DNA from: Candidatus Nanohaloarchaea archaeon
GTDB taxonomy: Archaea > EX4484-52 > DAOVKX01
Direction: 5' to 3'
Assembly (NCBI GenBank): GCA_030631505.1
Contig: DAOVKX010000019.1
Location: forward strand, 1 to 14,454
Length of the DNA stretch: 14,454 nt
Under the pieces are notes generated by a model. It did no database searches and was not told the DNA's origin. It was given only the letters and a program-made list of their open reading frames with translations. This document shows, one piece after another, positions 5,787-12,064 of the stretch; the stretch's first letter is position 1, and each line of letters starts with the position of its first letter. A program made the translations under genes and the position numbers.

Positions 5787-7016
5787 TTAATCTAATTTTA
5801 AAGAAAGTTCTTTTCCAATTCTTTCTATAACTCCAATAACTAAAGCATTTCCCATAAGAAAAGCTCTTTTTATATTTGTGCAACCTTTTGTATGGTTGTC
5901 GGGAAACATATTTAATCTTTCAAGTTCTAAAGGCATTAATCTTCTCAATCTCCCATTTTCAGTTTTTACTACATGCTTAAATCTTGAAGGTGTAGAACCA
6001 CCTTCTCCAGTAATTATTGTTCTGGAAGGCTTATCTAATGAATCGGGGAAAATCATTGCACCTTCATTATAATTATAATAAAAATTTCGACTTTTGTTAA
6101 ATCGTTTTTCTCTTTTTGCACCCTTAAGATATTCCCATTTTTCATATTCTCCATTCACAAAAAATTCTTCAGGTATTTTTTCTTCAGGTAATACAATATC
6201 TCCCAAAGTAATTCTCTCTCCATCATAATCTGGAAAAACTTTTGCAGTAAATATCTTTCTATCAATTATAATACCACAATTTTGAAATGGACTAAATTTT
6301 CCTTTTTTGTTGAAATTATTTGTAACTTCAATTAAGTTTCCATCTATGTTGAATTTTTTTTTGAAAAAGATTTTATTTATATTTATGCCAAATGCTTTTG
6401 CTAAAGTTCCATTATTAAAAATCCATTTCTCAGAATTATCTTTTTTAATTTCTTTATATATTGATGATTTTTTATGGTATCCCATAATAAAAATTCTTCT
6501 TCTTCTTTGAGGCATCCCGTAATCTGCTGCATTAATTATTCTCCATTCCACAATATAACCTAAATTAGATAATGATGATAAAATAATTGCAAAATCTCTC
6601 CCCCTCTGACTTGCTGGAGAACTCAATAATCTATCAACATTTTCTAATAAAATAAATTCTGGTTTATTTTTATTATCTCTTAAAATTCTATGGATTTCCC
6701 ACCATAAAACTCCTTTTTTTCCAGTAATTCCTTTTGATTGACTTAAACATTTAGCCACAGAATAATCTTGACATGGAAAACCACCAACTAAAATATTGTG
6801 TTCGGGGAGTTCATCAATAGAAACTTTTGCGATATCCTTATTTGAGTGGTTTTCTTCTCCAAATCTTTTTATATAAATTTCAGAGGCTTCTTGACTTTTT
6901 GTTTTTGGCTCCCATTGATTACTCCAAACCATTTCAAATTTTTCAGAAGCATTGGTTAATCCAATTCGAAACCCACCAACTCCGGCGAATAATTCAACAA
7001 TTTTAATTTTTTCCAT
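5787..7016 (-). CDS. DNA (cytosine-5-)-methyltransferase
   Basis: This 409-aa enzyme transfers a methyl group from S-adenosylmethionine to C5 of cytosine in a specific DNA sequence. The ordered C5-MTase motifs are all present: motif I FAGVGGFRIG (10-19), motif IV GGFPCQ with catalytic Cys82, motif VI ENV (125-127), motif VIII QRRRR (170-174), and motif X GNALVIGVIERIG near the end. The variable target-recognition region lies about 180-330. The C-terminal style (FPDSLDKPSRTIIT, MGNALVIGV) reminds me of M.BanI/M.NlaIV-type enzymes, from memory, but the recognition sequence cannot be read off. All catalytic motifs look intact. It starts 6 bp after the stop of a small zinc-ribbon gene with AAAGGTAG as SD, so the two form an operon. 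The gene is markedly A+T-rich compared with cdc48, which suggests acquisition by transfer. Its convergent neighbour may be the matching nuclease. Confidence 0.95.
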   Translation of the reverse strand: MEKIKIVELFAGVGGFRIGLTNASEKFEMVWSNQWEPKTKSQEASEIYIKRFGEENHSNKDIAKVSIDELPEHNILVGGFPCQDYSVAKCLSQSKGITGKKGVLWWEIHRILRDNKNKPEFILLENVDRLLSSPASQRGRDFAIILSSLSNLGYIVEWRIINAADYGMPQRRRRIFIMGYHKKSSIYKEIKKDNSEKWIFNNGTLAKAFGININKIFFKKKFNIDGNLIEVTNNFNKKGKFSPFQNCGIIIDRKIFTAKVFPDYDGERITLGDIVLPEEKIPEEFFVNGEYEKWEYLKGAKREKRFNKSRNFYYNYNEGAMIFPDSLDKPSRTIITGEGGSTPSRFKHVVKTENGRLRRLMPLELERLNMFPDNHTKGCTNIKRAFLMGNALVIGVIERIGKELSLKLD

Positions 7017-7022
7017 TTTTTT

Positions 7023-7172
7023 CTACCTTTTTTTATTAAATATAGTTTTTAGTTTATCCCAATAGGGGCTTTTGCATTTAGGACAAACTATAGGTTTATC
7101 GTTTCCATCTCTCGGTATCCAAGTATGTCCACATCTTGAGCATTTGTAACCTTTTAGCATTATTTCTGGCAT
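7023..7172 (-). CDS. 49-aa zinc-ribbon protein upstream of the methyltransferase
   Basis: The minus strand encodes a short complete protein starting MPEIMLKGYKCSRCGHTWIP and ending KSPYWDKLKTIFNKKR. C11-x2-C14 and C30-x2-C33 form a classical four-cysteine zinc ribbon. The motif set CxRCGHTWIPR, CPKCKSPYWDK is a recurring one in small prokaryotic proteins often found beside toxin, antitoxin or regulatory genes (family memory, not a search). A TATA-like GTTTATATAC box about 25 bp upstream points to a leaderless start at this ATG. Only 6 bp separate it from the methyltransferase. Plausible roles are transcriptional control of the locus or DNA binding in concert with the methyltransferase. Its role is inference, but the reading frame and cysteine spacing are clear. 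Confidence 0.75.
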   Translation of the reverse strand: MPEIMLKGYKCSRCGHTWIPRDGNDKPIVCPKCKSPYWDKLKTIFNKKR

Positions 7173-7186
7173 ACAATAACTATGTA

Positions 7187-7211
7187 CCCTTTAGTATATA
7201 AACTTAAAGGG
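7187..7211. promoter_or_regulatory. Inverted repeat enclosing the TATA box of the zinc-ribbon/methyltransferase operon
   Basis: CCCTTTA (7187-7193) and TAAAGGG (7205-7211) are perfect seven-base inverted arms around GTATATAAACT, which contains the TATA-like box read leftwards. A dimer bound here would exclude TBP, so this is a good candidate autoregulatory operator. The central box is nearly symmetrical and could also fire rightwards. Confidence 0.5.
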
Positions 7212-7248
7212 ATTACTAATAAGCGACAACTTTAAGTGCAAAAGCATA

Positions 7249-7386
7249 ATGAAAGGAATTGAGATATACTACAATTTCATAACCAAGCATCAGGCAATTA
7301 AGAAATGCCTTTATGAGCTGGCTGTTTCTGAATTGAAATTAAATTCTGAGAATAAGTGGTTGGAATTGATTAAATTAGCGAAGTGA
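7249..7386 (+). pseudogene. C-terminal remnant of an IS6/IS240-like DDE transposase
   Basis: A 45-codon reading frame begins MKGIEIYYNFITKHQAI and ends ENKWLELIKLAK. The pattern GIEIYYNFIxKHQAIxKCxYELA matches the extreme C-terminus of DDE integrase-type transposases (the YNFIRPHxALxGxTPAE block) as I know it from archaeal IS elements. The same frame continues a few codons upstream (NFKCKSI) with no recognisable catalytic core. The rest of the element, including the DDE triad and any terminal repeats, is absent. It is a decayed insertion sequence. Its position between the methyltransferase operon and the AbrB operon marks a junction where mobile DNA has been active. Confidence 0.65.
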
Positions 7387-7430
7387 TGAAAGACATGATT
7401 AAGAAGTTCTTAAAAAATAAAGCTTAAATA

Positions 7431-7489
7431 CTATTTTTACCAATTATATACTATAATAAGTTGAATGTGGTAATAAATGGTAAAAATAG
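7431..7489. promoter_or_regulatory. 12-bp inverted repeat and tandem half-sites over promoter and start of the AbrB-like gene
   Basis: CTATTTTTACCA (7431-7442) and TGGTAAAAATAG (7478-7489) are exact reverse complements, separated by 35 bp. The interval holds a TATA-like ATTATATACT and ends at the ATG (7477). A third related site, TGGTAATAAA (7468-7477), directly precedes TGGTAAAAAT (7478-7487), so two half-sites repeat at 10 bp, one helical turn. The left arm lies upstream of the predicted RNA start, which favours a DNA operator over an mRNA hairpin. Confidence 0.65.
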
Positions 7490-7656
7490 CCAAAAATAAC
7501 CGAATTACAATCCCTTCTGAAATAATGAATCTAAAAGGTTGGAGTGAAGGTACAGAGCTTATATTTGTTCCATTTAACCAAGATGCAAAAGACACACTGG
7601 AAAGAGAAACACCGATTGTTCTGAACGAAGTAATAAGGAAAGAGCGAGTTAAATGA
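7477..7656 (+). CDS. AbrB/SpoVT-like swapped-hairpin DNA-binding protein
   Basis: A 59-aa protein starting MVKIAKNNRITIPSEIMNLK. KNNRITIPSEIMNLKGWSEG followed by TELIFVPF (residues 6-33) matches the AbrB looped-hinge/swapped-hairpin fold: R-I-T-I-P strand, polar helix, G-W-x-x-G turn and closing strand. Proteins of this family dimerise to bind DNA, acting as antitoxins or autoregulators. The C-terminal half (DTLERETPIVLNEVIRKERV) would be the partner-binding or dimer tail. It is first in an operon: its stop overlaps the next gene's start as ATGA (7653-7656), indicating translational coupling. A 12-bp inverted repeat spans its promoter and first codons. It could be an antitoxin, but no recognisable toxin follows. 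Confidence 0.8.
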   Translation: MVKIAKNNRITIPSEIMNLKGWSEGTELIFVPFNQDAKDTLERETPIVLNEVIRKERVK

Positions 7657-7961
7657 TAGAAAAAAACGATAACTATTTAAACTTTAATGTTACACATAGT
7701 AGCATGGGAGAATTATTAAGTAGTCTAAAGGAGAAAGAAGAAATAAGTAATATTTGTAAAGAACGTTCGTTAAACATCATTTTATTAAAAAATTTATTTT
7801 TTTGGAGTGCACAAGGGTTTAATAATGTTGAGTTAGCAAGGAAATTAGGTGTTCATAGAGTTACAGTTCAAAGATACAGTAGCACATTAAAGAAAATGAA
7901 AGTAGAAGAGTATCATAAATTATTTAATTACATATCTAAAGGATTACGTAATGGGGTATAA
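7653..7961 (+). CDS. Small helix-turn-helix protein
   Basis: This 102-aa protein has a clear helix-turn-helix at residues 57-80 (NNVELARKLGVHRVTVQRYS), in the style of resolvase, Trp-repressor or sigma-region-4-like DNA readers (ARKLGVHRVTVQRY). The upstream part, residues 15-50, is helical and acidic/basic (SSMGELLSSLKEKEEI, then ICKERSLNIILLKNLFFWSA) and probably mediates dimerisation or partner contact. The start codon overlaps the AbrB-like gene by 4 bp, and only 2 bp separate its stop from the ATG of the 385-aa gene. It is likely a transcriptional regulator or DNA-targeting subunit for the operon. No toxin-like catalytic residues are evident. Its A+T-richness matches the surrounding island. 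Confidence 0.8.
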   Translation: MIEKNDNYLNFNVTHSSMGELLSSLKEKEEISNICKERSLNIILLKNLFFWSAQGFNNVELARKLGVHRVTVQRYSSTLKKMKVEEYHKLFNYISKGLRNGV

Positions 7962-7963
7962 AG

Positions 7964-9121
7964 ATGAAAAGCGAACTGAAACTTAAAAGCGGAAAAATTA
8001 TTAATTTACCATCAAGAATGTTTAGGAATAAAGATTTATCAGAAATGAATTTGGACTATGTAGAAAATAAGATATATTTCAACAAATATGATGAAAAAAA
8101 AGGATTTATCTCATTTAATAAAGAAGTTGAGAAAAATATGGCTATAATTAATTATGTGGATTGTTCTACTACTCCATTCTCAAAAGAAGAACTGGTTTCT
8201 TCTATCAAAAAACAAATAGACACTAATAGTGATTTCATTATTTTGCCATACTTCAAGGATGAGAATGAATATGATTTAAACATAAAAATTGAATTGGCAG
8301 GTAAAATAAAAACCAGATATAATAAAGAAATAATATTGGAAATATCATATAAAGCAACACCGCAGATGATTAAGAAAGTTATTAAACAATCTGAAAACTT
8401 TGATATTTTAGCTGTATTTTATGGTGTGCATTATGGAAGATTTCCATCATTTAGACTATTATGTGAGAAAATTTTTCTCTTTAAACAAGTCACAAATGGT
8501 AAAGTTTTTTGTACTGGTGTCCCCCTTGTATTCTCAGGAGATGAATATTCAAAATATTCCTATCTATTCCCAATATGGTCTTTAGTTTGTGATGGGTGGG
8601 TAAAAAATTGGAAACGTGGCGGAGGTGCTAAAGAAATACGCTTGGTGGATTATGAAGATTATAGAAATAAGAATTTTATGGGGTGGTGTGAAACACATAA
8701 ACCTAATGATATAGTGGAGTCTGTAAATATGAGTGTTAAAGGGTTATTTGGAGATGGACACGCTATGAAACAAGTAAGAGAACAATACATAGGGATGCTT
8801 AGAGATGAAGTTTTAAATGAGGTTTATTCAATAACGCCTAAGAGTATTGGAACTTATTTGAGAGATAAACCAAGAATATATATTGCTCTAATTTTAGATT
8901 TATACAAACAGAAATTAATTATACAAAAAGTCCGTGAAGCTAATTGGGCAAAAACATATGCTGAAAATGACATACGATTATTGGAAAAGGAGCTATTTAA
9001 TTTTTTAAGCCCCTCTGAAATAGAAGAAAAAATAGAGAAGAATATTGTTACTCTCGTTTCAAAAGAACAGAAAGTTCCCATCTCTGTTTTGATTAACGAA
9101 GTTCAAAATTCTCGATTTTAA
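7964..9121 (+). CDS. Unknown 385-aa alpha/beta protein, possibly TIM-barrel-like
   Basis: I do not recognise the family. ATG 7964 follows GGGGTATAAAG. Predicted hydrophobic strands recur with helices between them: MAIINYVDCS, DFIILPYF, KEIILEISYK, FDILAVFYGVHYG, KVFCTGVPLVF, FPIWSLVCDGWV. This spacing is what a (beta/alpha)8 barrel would show over residues 55-225. It is followed by a striking conserved-looking patch WKRGGGAKEIRLVDYEDYRN (about 216-235) and FMGWCETHK, good candidates for an active or ligand site. The last 130 residues are helical and charged. There is no signal peptide or membrane span. It is the third gene of a tightly coupled operon with the AbrB-like and HTH genes. An enzyme acting on nucleotide or nucleic acid is possible, and a distant tRNA-guanine-transglycosylase-like barrel crossed my mind, but its metal and DSGG signatures are missing. 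Confidence 0.8.
   Translation: MKSELKLKSGKIINLPSRMFRNKDLSEMNLDYVENKIYFNKYDEKKGFISFNKEVEKNMAIINYVDCSTTPFSKEELVSSIKKQIDTNSDFIILPYFKDENEYDLNIKIELAGKIKTRYNKEIILEISYKATPQMIKKVIKQSENFDILAVFYGVHYGRFPSFRLLCEKIFLFKQVTNGKVFCTGVPLVFSGDEYSKYSYLFPIWSLVCDGWVKNWKRGGGAKEIRLVDYEDYRNKNFMGWCETHKPNDIVESVNMSVKGLFGDGHAMKQVREQYIGMLRDEVLNEVYSITPKSIGTYLRDKPRIYIALILDLYKQKLIIQKVREANWAKTYAENDIRLLEKELFNFLSPSEIEEKIEKNIVTLVSKEQKVPISVLINEVQNSRF
8996..9014. repeat. 19-bp direct repeat, copy 1 (within the 385-aa gene)
   Basis: This is identical to 9117-9135 (offset 121 bp). It begins TTTAATTTTTT and ends AAGCCCCT, and encodes part of FNFLSPSE. The A/T half is low complexity, but the shared AAGCCCCT makes chance less likely. 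Confidence 0.7.
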
Positions 9122-9135
9122 TTTTTTAAGCCCCT
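9117..9135. repeat. 19-bp direct repeat, copy 2, with T6 tract after the 385-aa gene
   Basis: The second copy covers the last codons and stop of the 385-aa gene and includes a six-T run (9122-9127) that could terminate the operon transcript. It sits at the right edge of the A+T-rich island, just before the antiporter promoter. Confidence 0.65.
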
Positions 9136-9164
9136 TTAAGTTTACAACAAACCAATATTTATAA

Positions 9165-9196
9165 TTTTTATATACCCGAAATCAAATAGTATCTTT
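9165..9196 (+). promoter_or_regulatory. Promoter of the antiporter gene
   Basis: TTTTTATATAC (9166-9175) is TATA-like and lies about 26 bp before ATG 9197. No SD is visible, so a leaderless mRNA is expected. The TATCTTTATG context just at the start resembles that of the 256-aa gene at 5010. Confidence 0.5.
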
Positions 9197-10987
9197 ATGT
9201 CGAGTGAACTTCTCTTGTTTGATATTGGCCTGATAATCCTTGTTTCCACAGTTCTGGCGTATTTTGCGCATCTGTTCAGACAGCCGCTTGTTCCGGCTTA
9301 CACTATAGCGGGATTGATTCTTGGCCCTGTCGGGTTTGGGTGGATAACAAATACAGAGATAATTACAATACTGTCCGAATTAGGGATTGCTTTTCTGCTG
9401 TTTATTGTGGGTATGGAGATTGATTTTCAGAGGTTAAAGGATGTCAAGCTTGTATCGTTTTTCGGCGGCATGACACAGATAGTTTTAATTTTGGGATTGA
9501 CATTTTTCACTGCGCTTTATTTTGGGTTCAGCCAGATACAGGCGCTTTACCTTGGTCTGATTCTGACATTCAGCAGCACTATGGTTGTTGTAAAGTATTT
9601 TTCTGATGAGAACATGCTTGATACATTGCATGGCAAGATAGTTCTTGGGTTTCTGCTTGTCCAGGATATTTTTGCGATTGTTGCCCTGTCAATTCTAATG
9701 AACCTGAGCGAGTTCAGTGTTGCTCATTTACTGCCGACTTTTATCGGCGGATTCGGGCTTTTTATTGCCGCTATTGTAGCCAAGAAGTATATATATCCTG
9801 TCTTGTTCGACTCTGTTGTTAAAACCCCGGAGTTGCTGTACCTGTCATCCTTGTCTGTATGTTTTATTTTTGCGGGCATTGCTCATGCTGCAGGGTACTC
9901 TATTGCAATAGGCGCGTTTATTGCGGGTTTGAGTTTGGCGGCGTATCCTTATGACCTTGAAATAATAAACAGGGTGGGGTCCCTGAGAGATTTTTTTGCA
10001 ACTTTGTTTTTTGTTTCACTTGGAATGCAGATAACCAGTTTTAGCATCCTTACTGTTTACATGAAGCCCCTTATCGCTCTTGCTTTGATTGCTTTATTAA
10101 TCAAACCGCTCATAATTTTCACTACATCAACGTTCTTTGGATACGAGCAAAGAACTTCTTTCTTTGCTTCAACCAGTCTCGGTCAAATCAGTGAGTTTTC
10201 ACTGATAATTGCATTGCAGGGGCTGCTGATTGGCGCGATTCCGATGGAAATATTTTCGATGACTGTGGTGCTGGCAGTTTTCACAATGTCCTTGTCCACT
10301 TATGTTATCAGGTTCAGAAATGCGCTGTTTTCATTTTTCTCCAAATATTTAATTATTTTCAGGAAAGTCAACATACTTAACAGACAGGTGGAGCTGGGCC
10401 ATGAGCCGGAGAAAAAGGGCTTGGAGAACCATATAATTCTATGGGGGGCGCACAGGATTGGTTCCGGCATTGTGGACGCGGCTCAAAAATTGAAGAAAAA
10501 TATAATCGTTGTTGATTATAATCCTGACATAATAAAAACATTGATGAACGAAAAAGTTCCCTGCATTTATGGAAATCTTGACAACCTGGAGACTCTGGAC
10601 AGGGTTAATGTTGACAGGGCGAAGCTGATTATATCCACAGTGCCCAATTTTGAGTATAATATGTTTCTTTTAGAACAGGCAAAGGTGCTAAACAAAGAAG
10701 TTCCTGTTATCCTTACGGCCAATGCGCTTGAACAGGCGTTGTTCTTTTACAATAAAGGAGCTGATTATGTCATACTGCCGAAAAGACTTAGCAGGGACAA
10801 GGTAAAAGATTATGTTTACAGTTTGTTTAACAAGCACAAAAGGACCGAGACACAAATCAGGAAAATAAAGGAAGGCCATGTAAAGGAACTGAAAGCGGAT
10901 CTTGAAGAGCAGATTCTGGACAGATATGAACCACGGCCTTTAAAATTGGATATAACAGGAACAAAAGAAAAAAGAAATGAAAAGTGA
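9197..10987 (+). CDS. Kef/CPA2-type cation:proton antiporter with RCK (TrkA-N) domain
   Basis: This 596-aa protein has two parts. Residues 1 to about 385 are a polytopic membrane domain of 12-13 hydrophobic spans with Na_H_exchanger signatures (PAYTIAGLILGPVGFGW, GIAFLLFIVGMEIDF, SSTMVVVKYFSDE, LVQDIFAIV, IAIGAFIAGLSLA). The acidic pair in VQDIF is the expected ion-site region. From His412, HIILWGAHRIGSG begins an RCK_N Rossmann domain (to about 535) containing IIVVDYNPD and YGNLDN. The final 60 residues are charged, and no TrkA_C domain is seen. It would exchange K+ or Na+ for H+ across the cell membrane under nucleotide control. The first glycine-rich loop is GAHRIG, where GxGRxG is usual. 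The gene ends 2 bp from the convergent hsp20. Substrate choice cannot be read. Confidence 0.95.
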   Translation: MSSELLLFDIGLIILVSTVLAYFAHLFRQPLVPAYTIAGLILGPVGFGWITNTEIITILSELGIAFLLFIVGMEIDFQRLKDVKLVSFFGGMTQIVLILGLTFFTALYFGFSQIQALYLGLILTFSSTMVVVKYFSDENMLDTLHGKIVLGFLLVQDIFAIVALSILMNLSEFSVAHLLPTFIGGFGLFIAAIVAKKYIYPVLFDSVVKTPELLYLSSLSVCFIFAGIAHAAGYSIAIGAFIAGLSLAAYPYDLEIINRVGSLRDFFATLFFVSLGMQITSFSILTVYMKPLIALALIALLIKPLIIFTTSTFFGYEQRTSFFASTSLGQISEFSLIIALQGLLIGAIPMEIFSMTVVLAVFTMSLSTYVIRFRNALFSFFSKYLIIFRKVNILNRQVELGHEPEKKGLENHIILWGAHRIGSGIVDAAQKLKKNIIVVDYNPDIIKTLMNEKVPCIYGNLDNLETLDRVNVDRAKLIISTVPNFEYNMFLLEQAKVLNKEVPVILTANALEQALFFYNKGADYVILPKRLSRDKVKDYVYSLFNKHKRTETQIRKIKEGHVKELKADLEEQILDRYEPRPLKLDITGTKEKRNEK

Positions 10988-10989
10988 GA

Positions 10990-11424
10990 TTACTCAACTT
11001 CAAGGTTCTTTGCTTTTTTGACTTCTTTTTTCGGGAGTATTATCGTTAATATGCCGTTCCTGTACTTTGCCCGTGCATCGTCAACAAGAACTTCTGTTGG
11101 CAGTGTTAAAGTCCGGTAGAAGTGCCTCTCCCGCCTTTCTCTTCTGTAAAACGCTTTTCCTTCTTCATGTTTTTCTTCCTTGGCTTCTGCGGAAATCTCT
11201 ATTCTGTTGGGCGTTGCTTTTATGTTAATATCGCTTTTTTCAACACCAGGTATATCTACTGTAACAATAATATCTACGTTTGTTTCTCCTATGTCTGCAG
11301 GAAGCCGGTTTGTCAAATTGGGGAATGGCACTGCTTCAAATGAGTTCCTCATATGGTCTATATACCGTTCCATATCCCACAAACTATCCCATACTCTTCT
11401 TTTTCTTTCAGCCATTTTGCTCAC
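10990..11424 (-). CDS. Hsp20/alpha-crystallin small heat-shock protein
   Basis: This is a 144-aa ATP-independent holdase that binds unfolding proteins and forms oligomers. The alpha-crystallin domain spans about 48-138: VDIIVTVDIPGVEKSDINIK, NRIEISAEAKEE, FYRRERRERHFYRTLTLP, and the terminal signature YRNGILTIILPKK (G-x-L pattern). The N-terminal arm is short and contains WDSLWDMERYIDHM. The C-terminal tail ends AKNLEVE and lacks the common I-x-I/V motif, so oligomer assembly may differ. The start is GTG at 11424 (MSKMAERK) or ATG at 11415; a TATA-like box centred near 11449 favours a leaderless GTG start. It is divergent from the 193-aa gene and tail to tail with the antiporter. Confidence 0.95.
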   Translation of the reverse strand: MSKMAERKRRVWDSLWDMERYIDHMRNSFEAVPFPNLTNRLPADIGETNVDIIVTVDIPGVEKSDINIKATPNRIEISAEAKEEKHEEGKAFYRRERRERHFYRTLTLPTEVLVDDARAKYRNGILTIILPKKEVKKAKNLEVE

Positions 11425-11441
11425 TATAGTAACATTATAAA

Positions 11442-11456
11442 AGGATTTATATATTG
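11442..11456. promoter_or_regulatory. Single TATA-like element between two divergent genes
   Basis: GGATTTATATATTG is the only strong A/T box in the 58 bp between hsp20 and the 193-aa gene. It sits about 25 bp from the hsp20 start leftwards and about 33 bp from the ATG at 11483 rightwards. The near-symmetric ATATAT core could support both directions, linking the two genes' expression. Bidirectional use is inference. Confidence 0.45.
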
Positions 11457-11482
11457 TTTTCTATTTATTATCTGTGTGATAA

Positions 11483-12064
11483 ATGTTTAATCAACATATC
11501 GAATTATTAGGAGATATTAAACTTCAAACCATTTCTGAACGAACAAGAAGAGACCTTCTTTTATACTTATGTCACATTTCTGAAGATGTAAGACCTCCTA
11601 CCGATACTCTTGAGTCTTATCTTGACCTTGAGCGCTTTACTACGAGATTTCAAAGGATGTTCTACTTGTTGGATAAAAAAATATTTGAAACACATTGTTT
11701 AACTAGCGGTTACAAATTTATGCACCATTTGAGGGGGCCAACTGATAGGGATTTGTTGAATGATATAGTCTCATTATATCACCATGATCTTGTCGGTACA
11801 GAATATGGTAAAAATTATATTGAAGCTATAGATTTAGAGGGAGAGTTAAGAACTAGTTTAGGAAAAGATTTATTTAATGAACTTGTTGATTCTGTAAAAA
11901 GATACAACGAAATGAAAATAGCTGATTTAATTAAAGAATCTGTGGAAGTATGGCATGAAGAACATCCTGAAATTAAAAGAGGGATCGAGGAGATGGCTGA
12001 AAAATGGGGTTTCACACGCGAAAAATTTGAGAAACTTATGCGCCAATATCACGAAAACTCTTAA
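11483..12064 (+). CDS. Hypothetical 193-aa protein, possibly Panacea/SocA-like (DUF4065-type) fold
   Basis: The start is ATG 11483. The middle of the protein (about 50-110) reads LERFTTRFQRMFYLLDKKIF, then YKFMHHLRGPTDRDLLNDIV, then SLYHHDLVGTE. This has the shape of winged-helix-like proteins in which a helix KLQKLLYLL is followed by YGPYS..L..DI..L...GLI, as in Panacea/SocA antitoxin-like domains. Here RGPTDRDLLNDI would replace the usual YGPxS block. The C-terminal part (130-193) is helical and charged (VWHEEHPEIKRGIEEMAEKW). The fit is suggestive only. There is no toxin gene beside it. It shares its upstream region with hsp20 and overlaps the convergent nog1 by 29 bp. It is more A+T-rich than its flanks. 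Confidence 0.7.
   Translation: MFNQHIELLGDIKLQTISERTRRDLLLYLCHISEDVRPPTDTLESYLDLERFTTRFQRMFYLLDKKIFETHCLTSGYKFMHHLRGPTDRDLLNDIVSLYHHDLVGTEYGKNYIEAIDLEGELRTSLGKDLFNELVDSVKRYNEMKIADLIKESVEVWHEEHPEIKRGIEEMAEKWGFTREKFEKLMRQYHENS

Noticed and set aside
7477..9121. Classical AbrB-type toxin-antitoxin (VapBC/MazEF) operon
   Set aside because: The downstream genes are an HTH protein and a 385-aa protein; neither has PIN-domain acidic residues or a MazF-like fold.
4975..9135. Possible terminal inverted repeats of the island (GGGGCTT...AAAAAATTA at 4976-4998 versus the reverse complement at 9117-9135)
   Set aside because: The match needs a 6-7 base gap and is mostly A/T; the GGGGCTT part also occurs near 7067. 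Not distinguishable from chance by eye.
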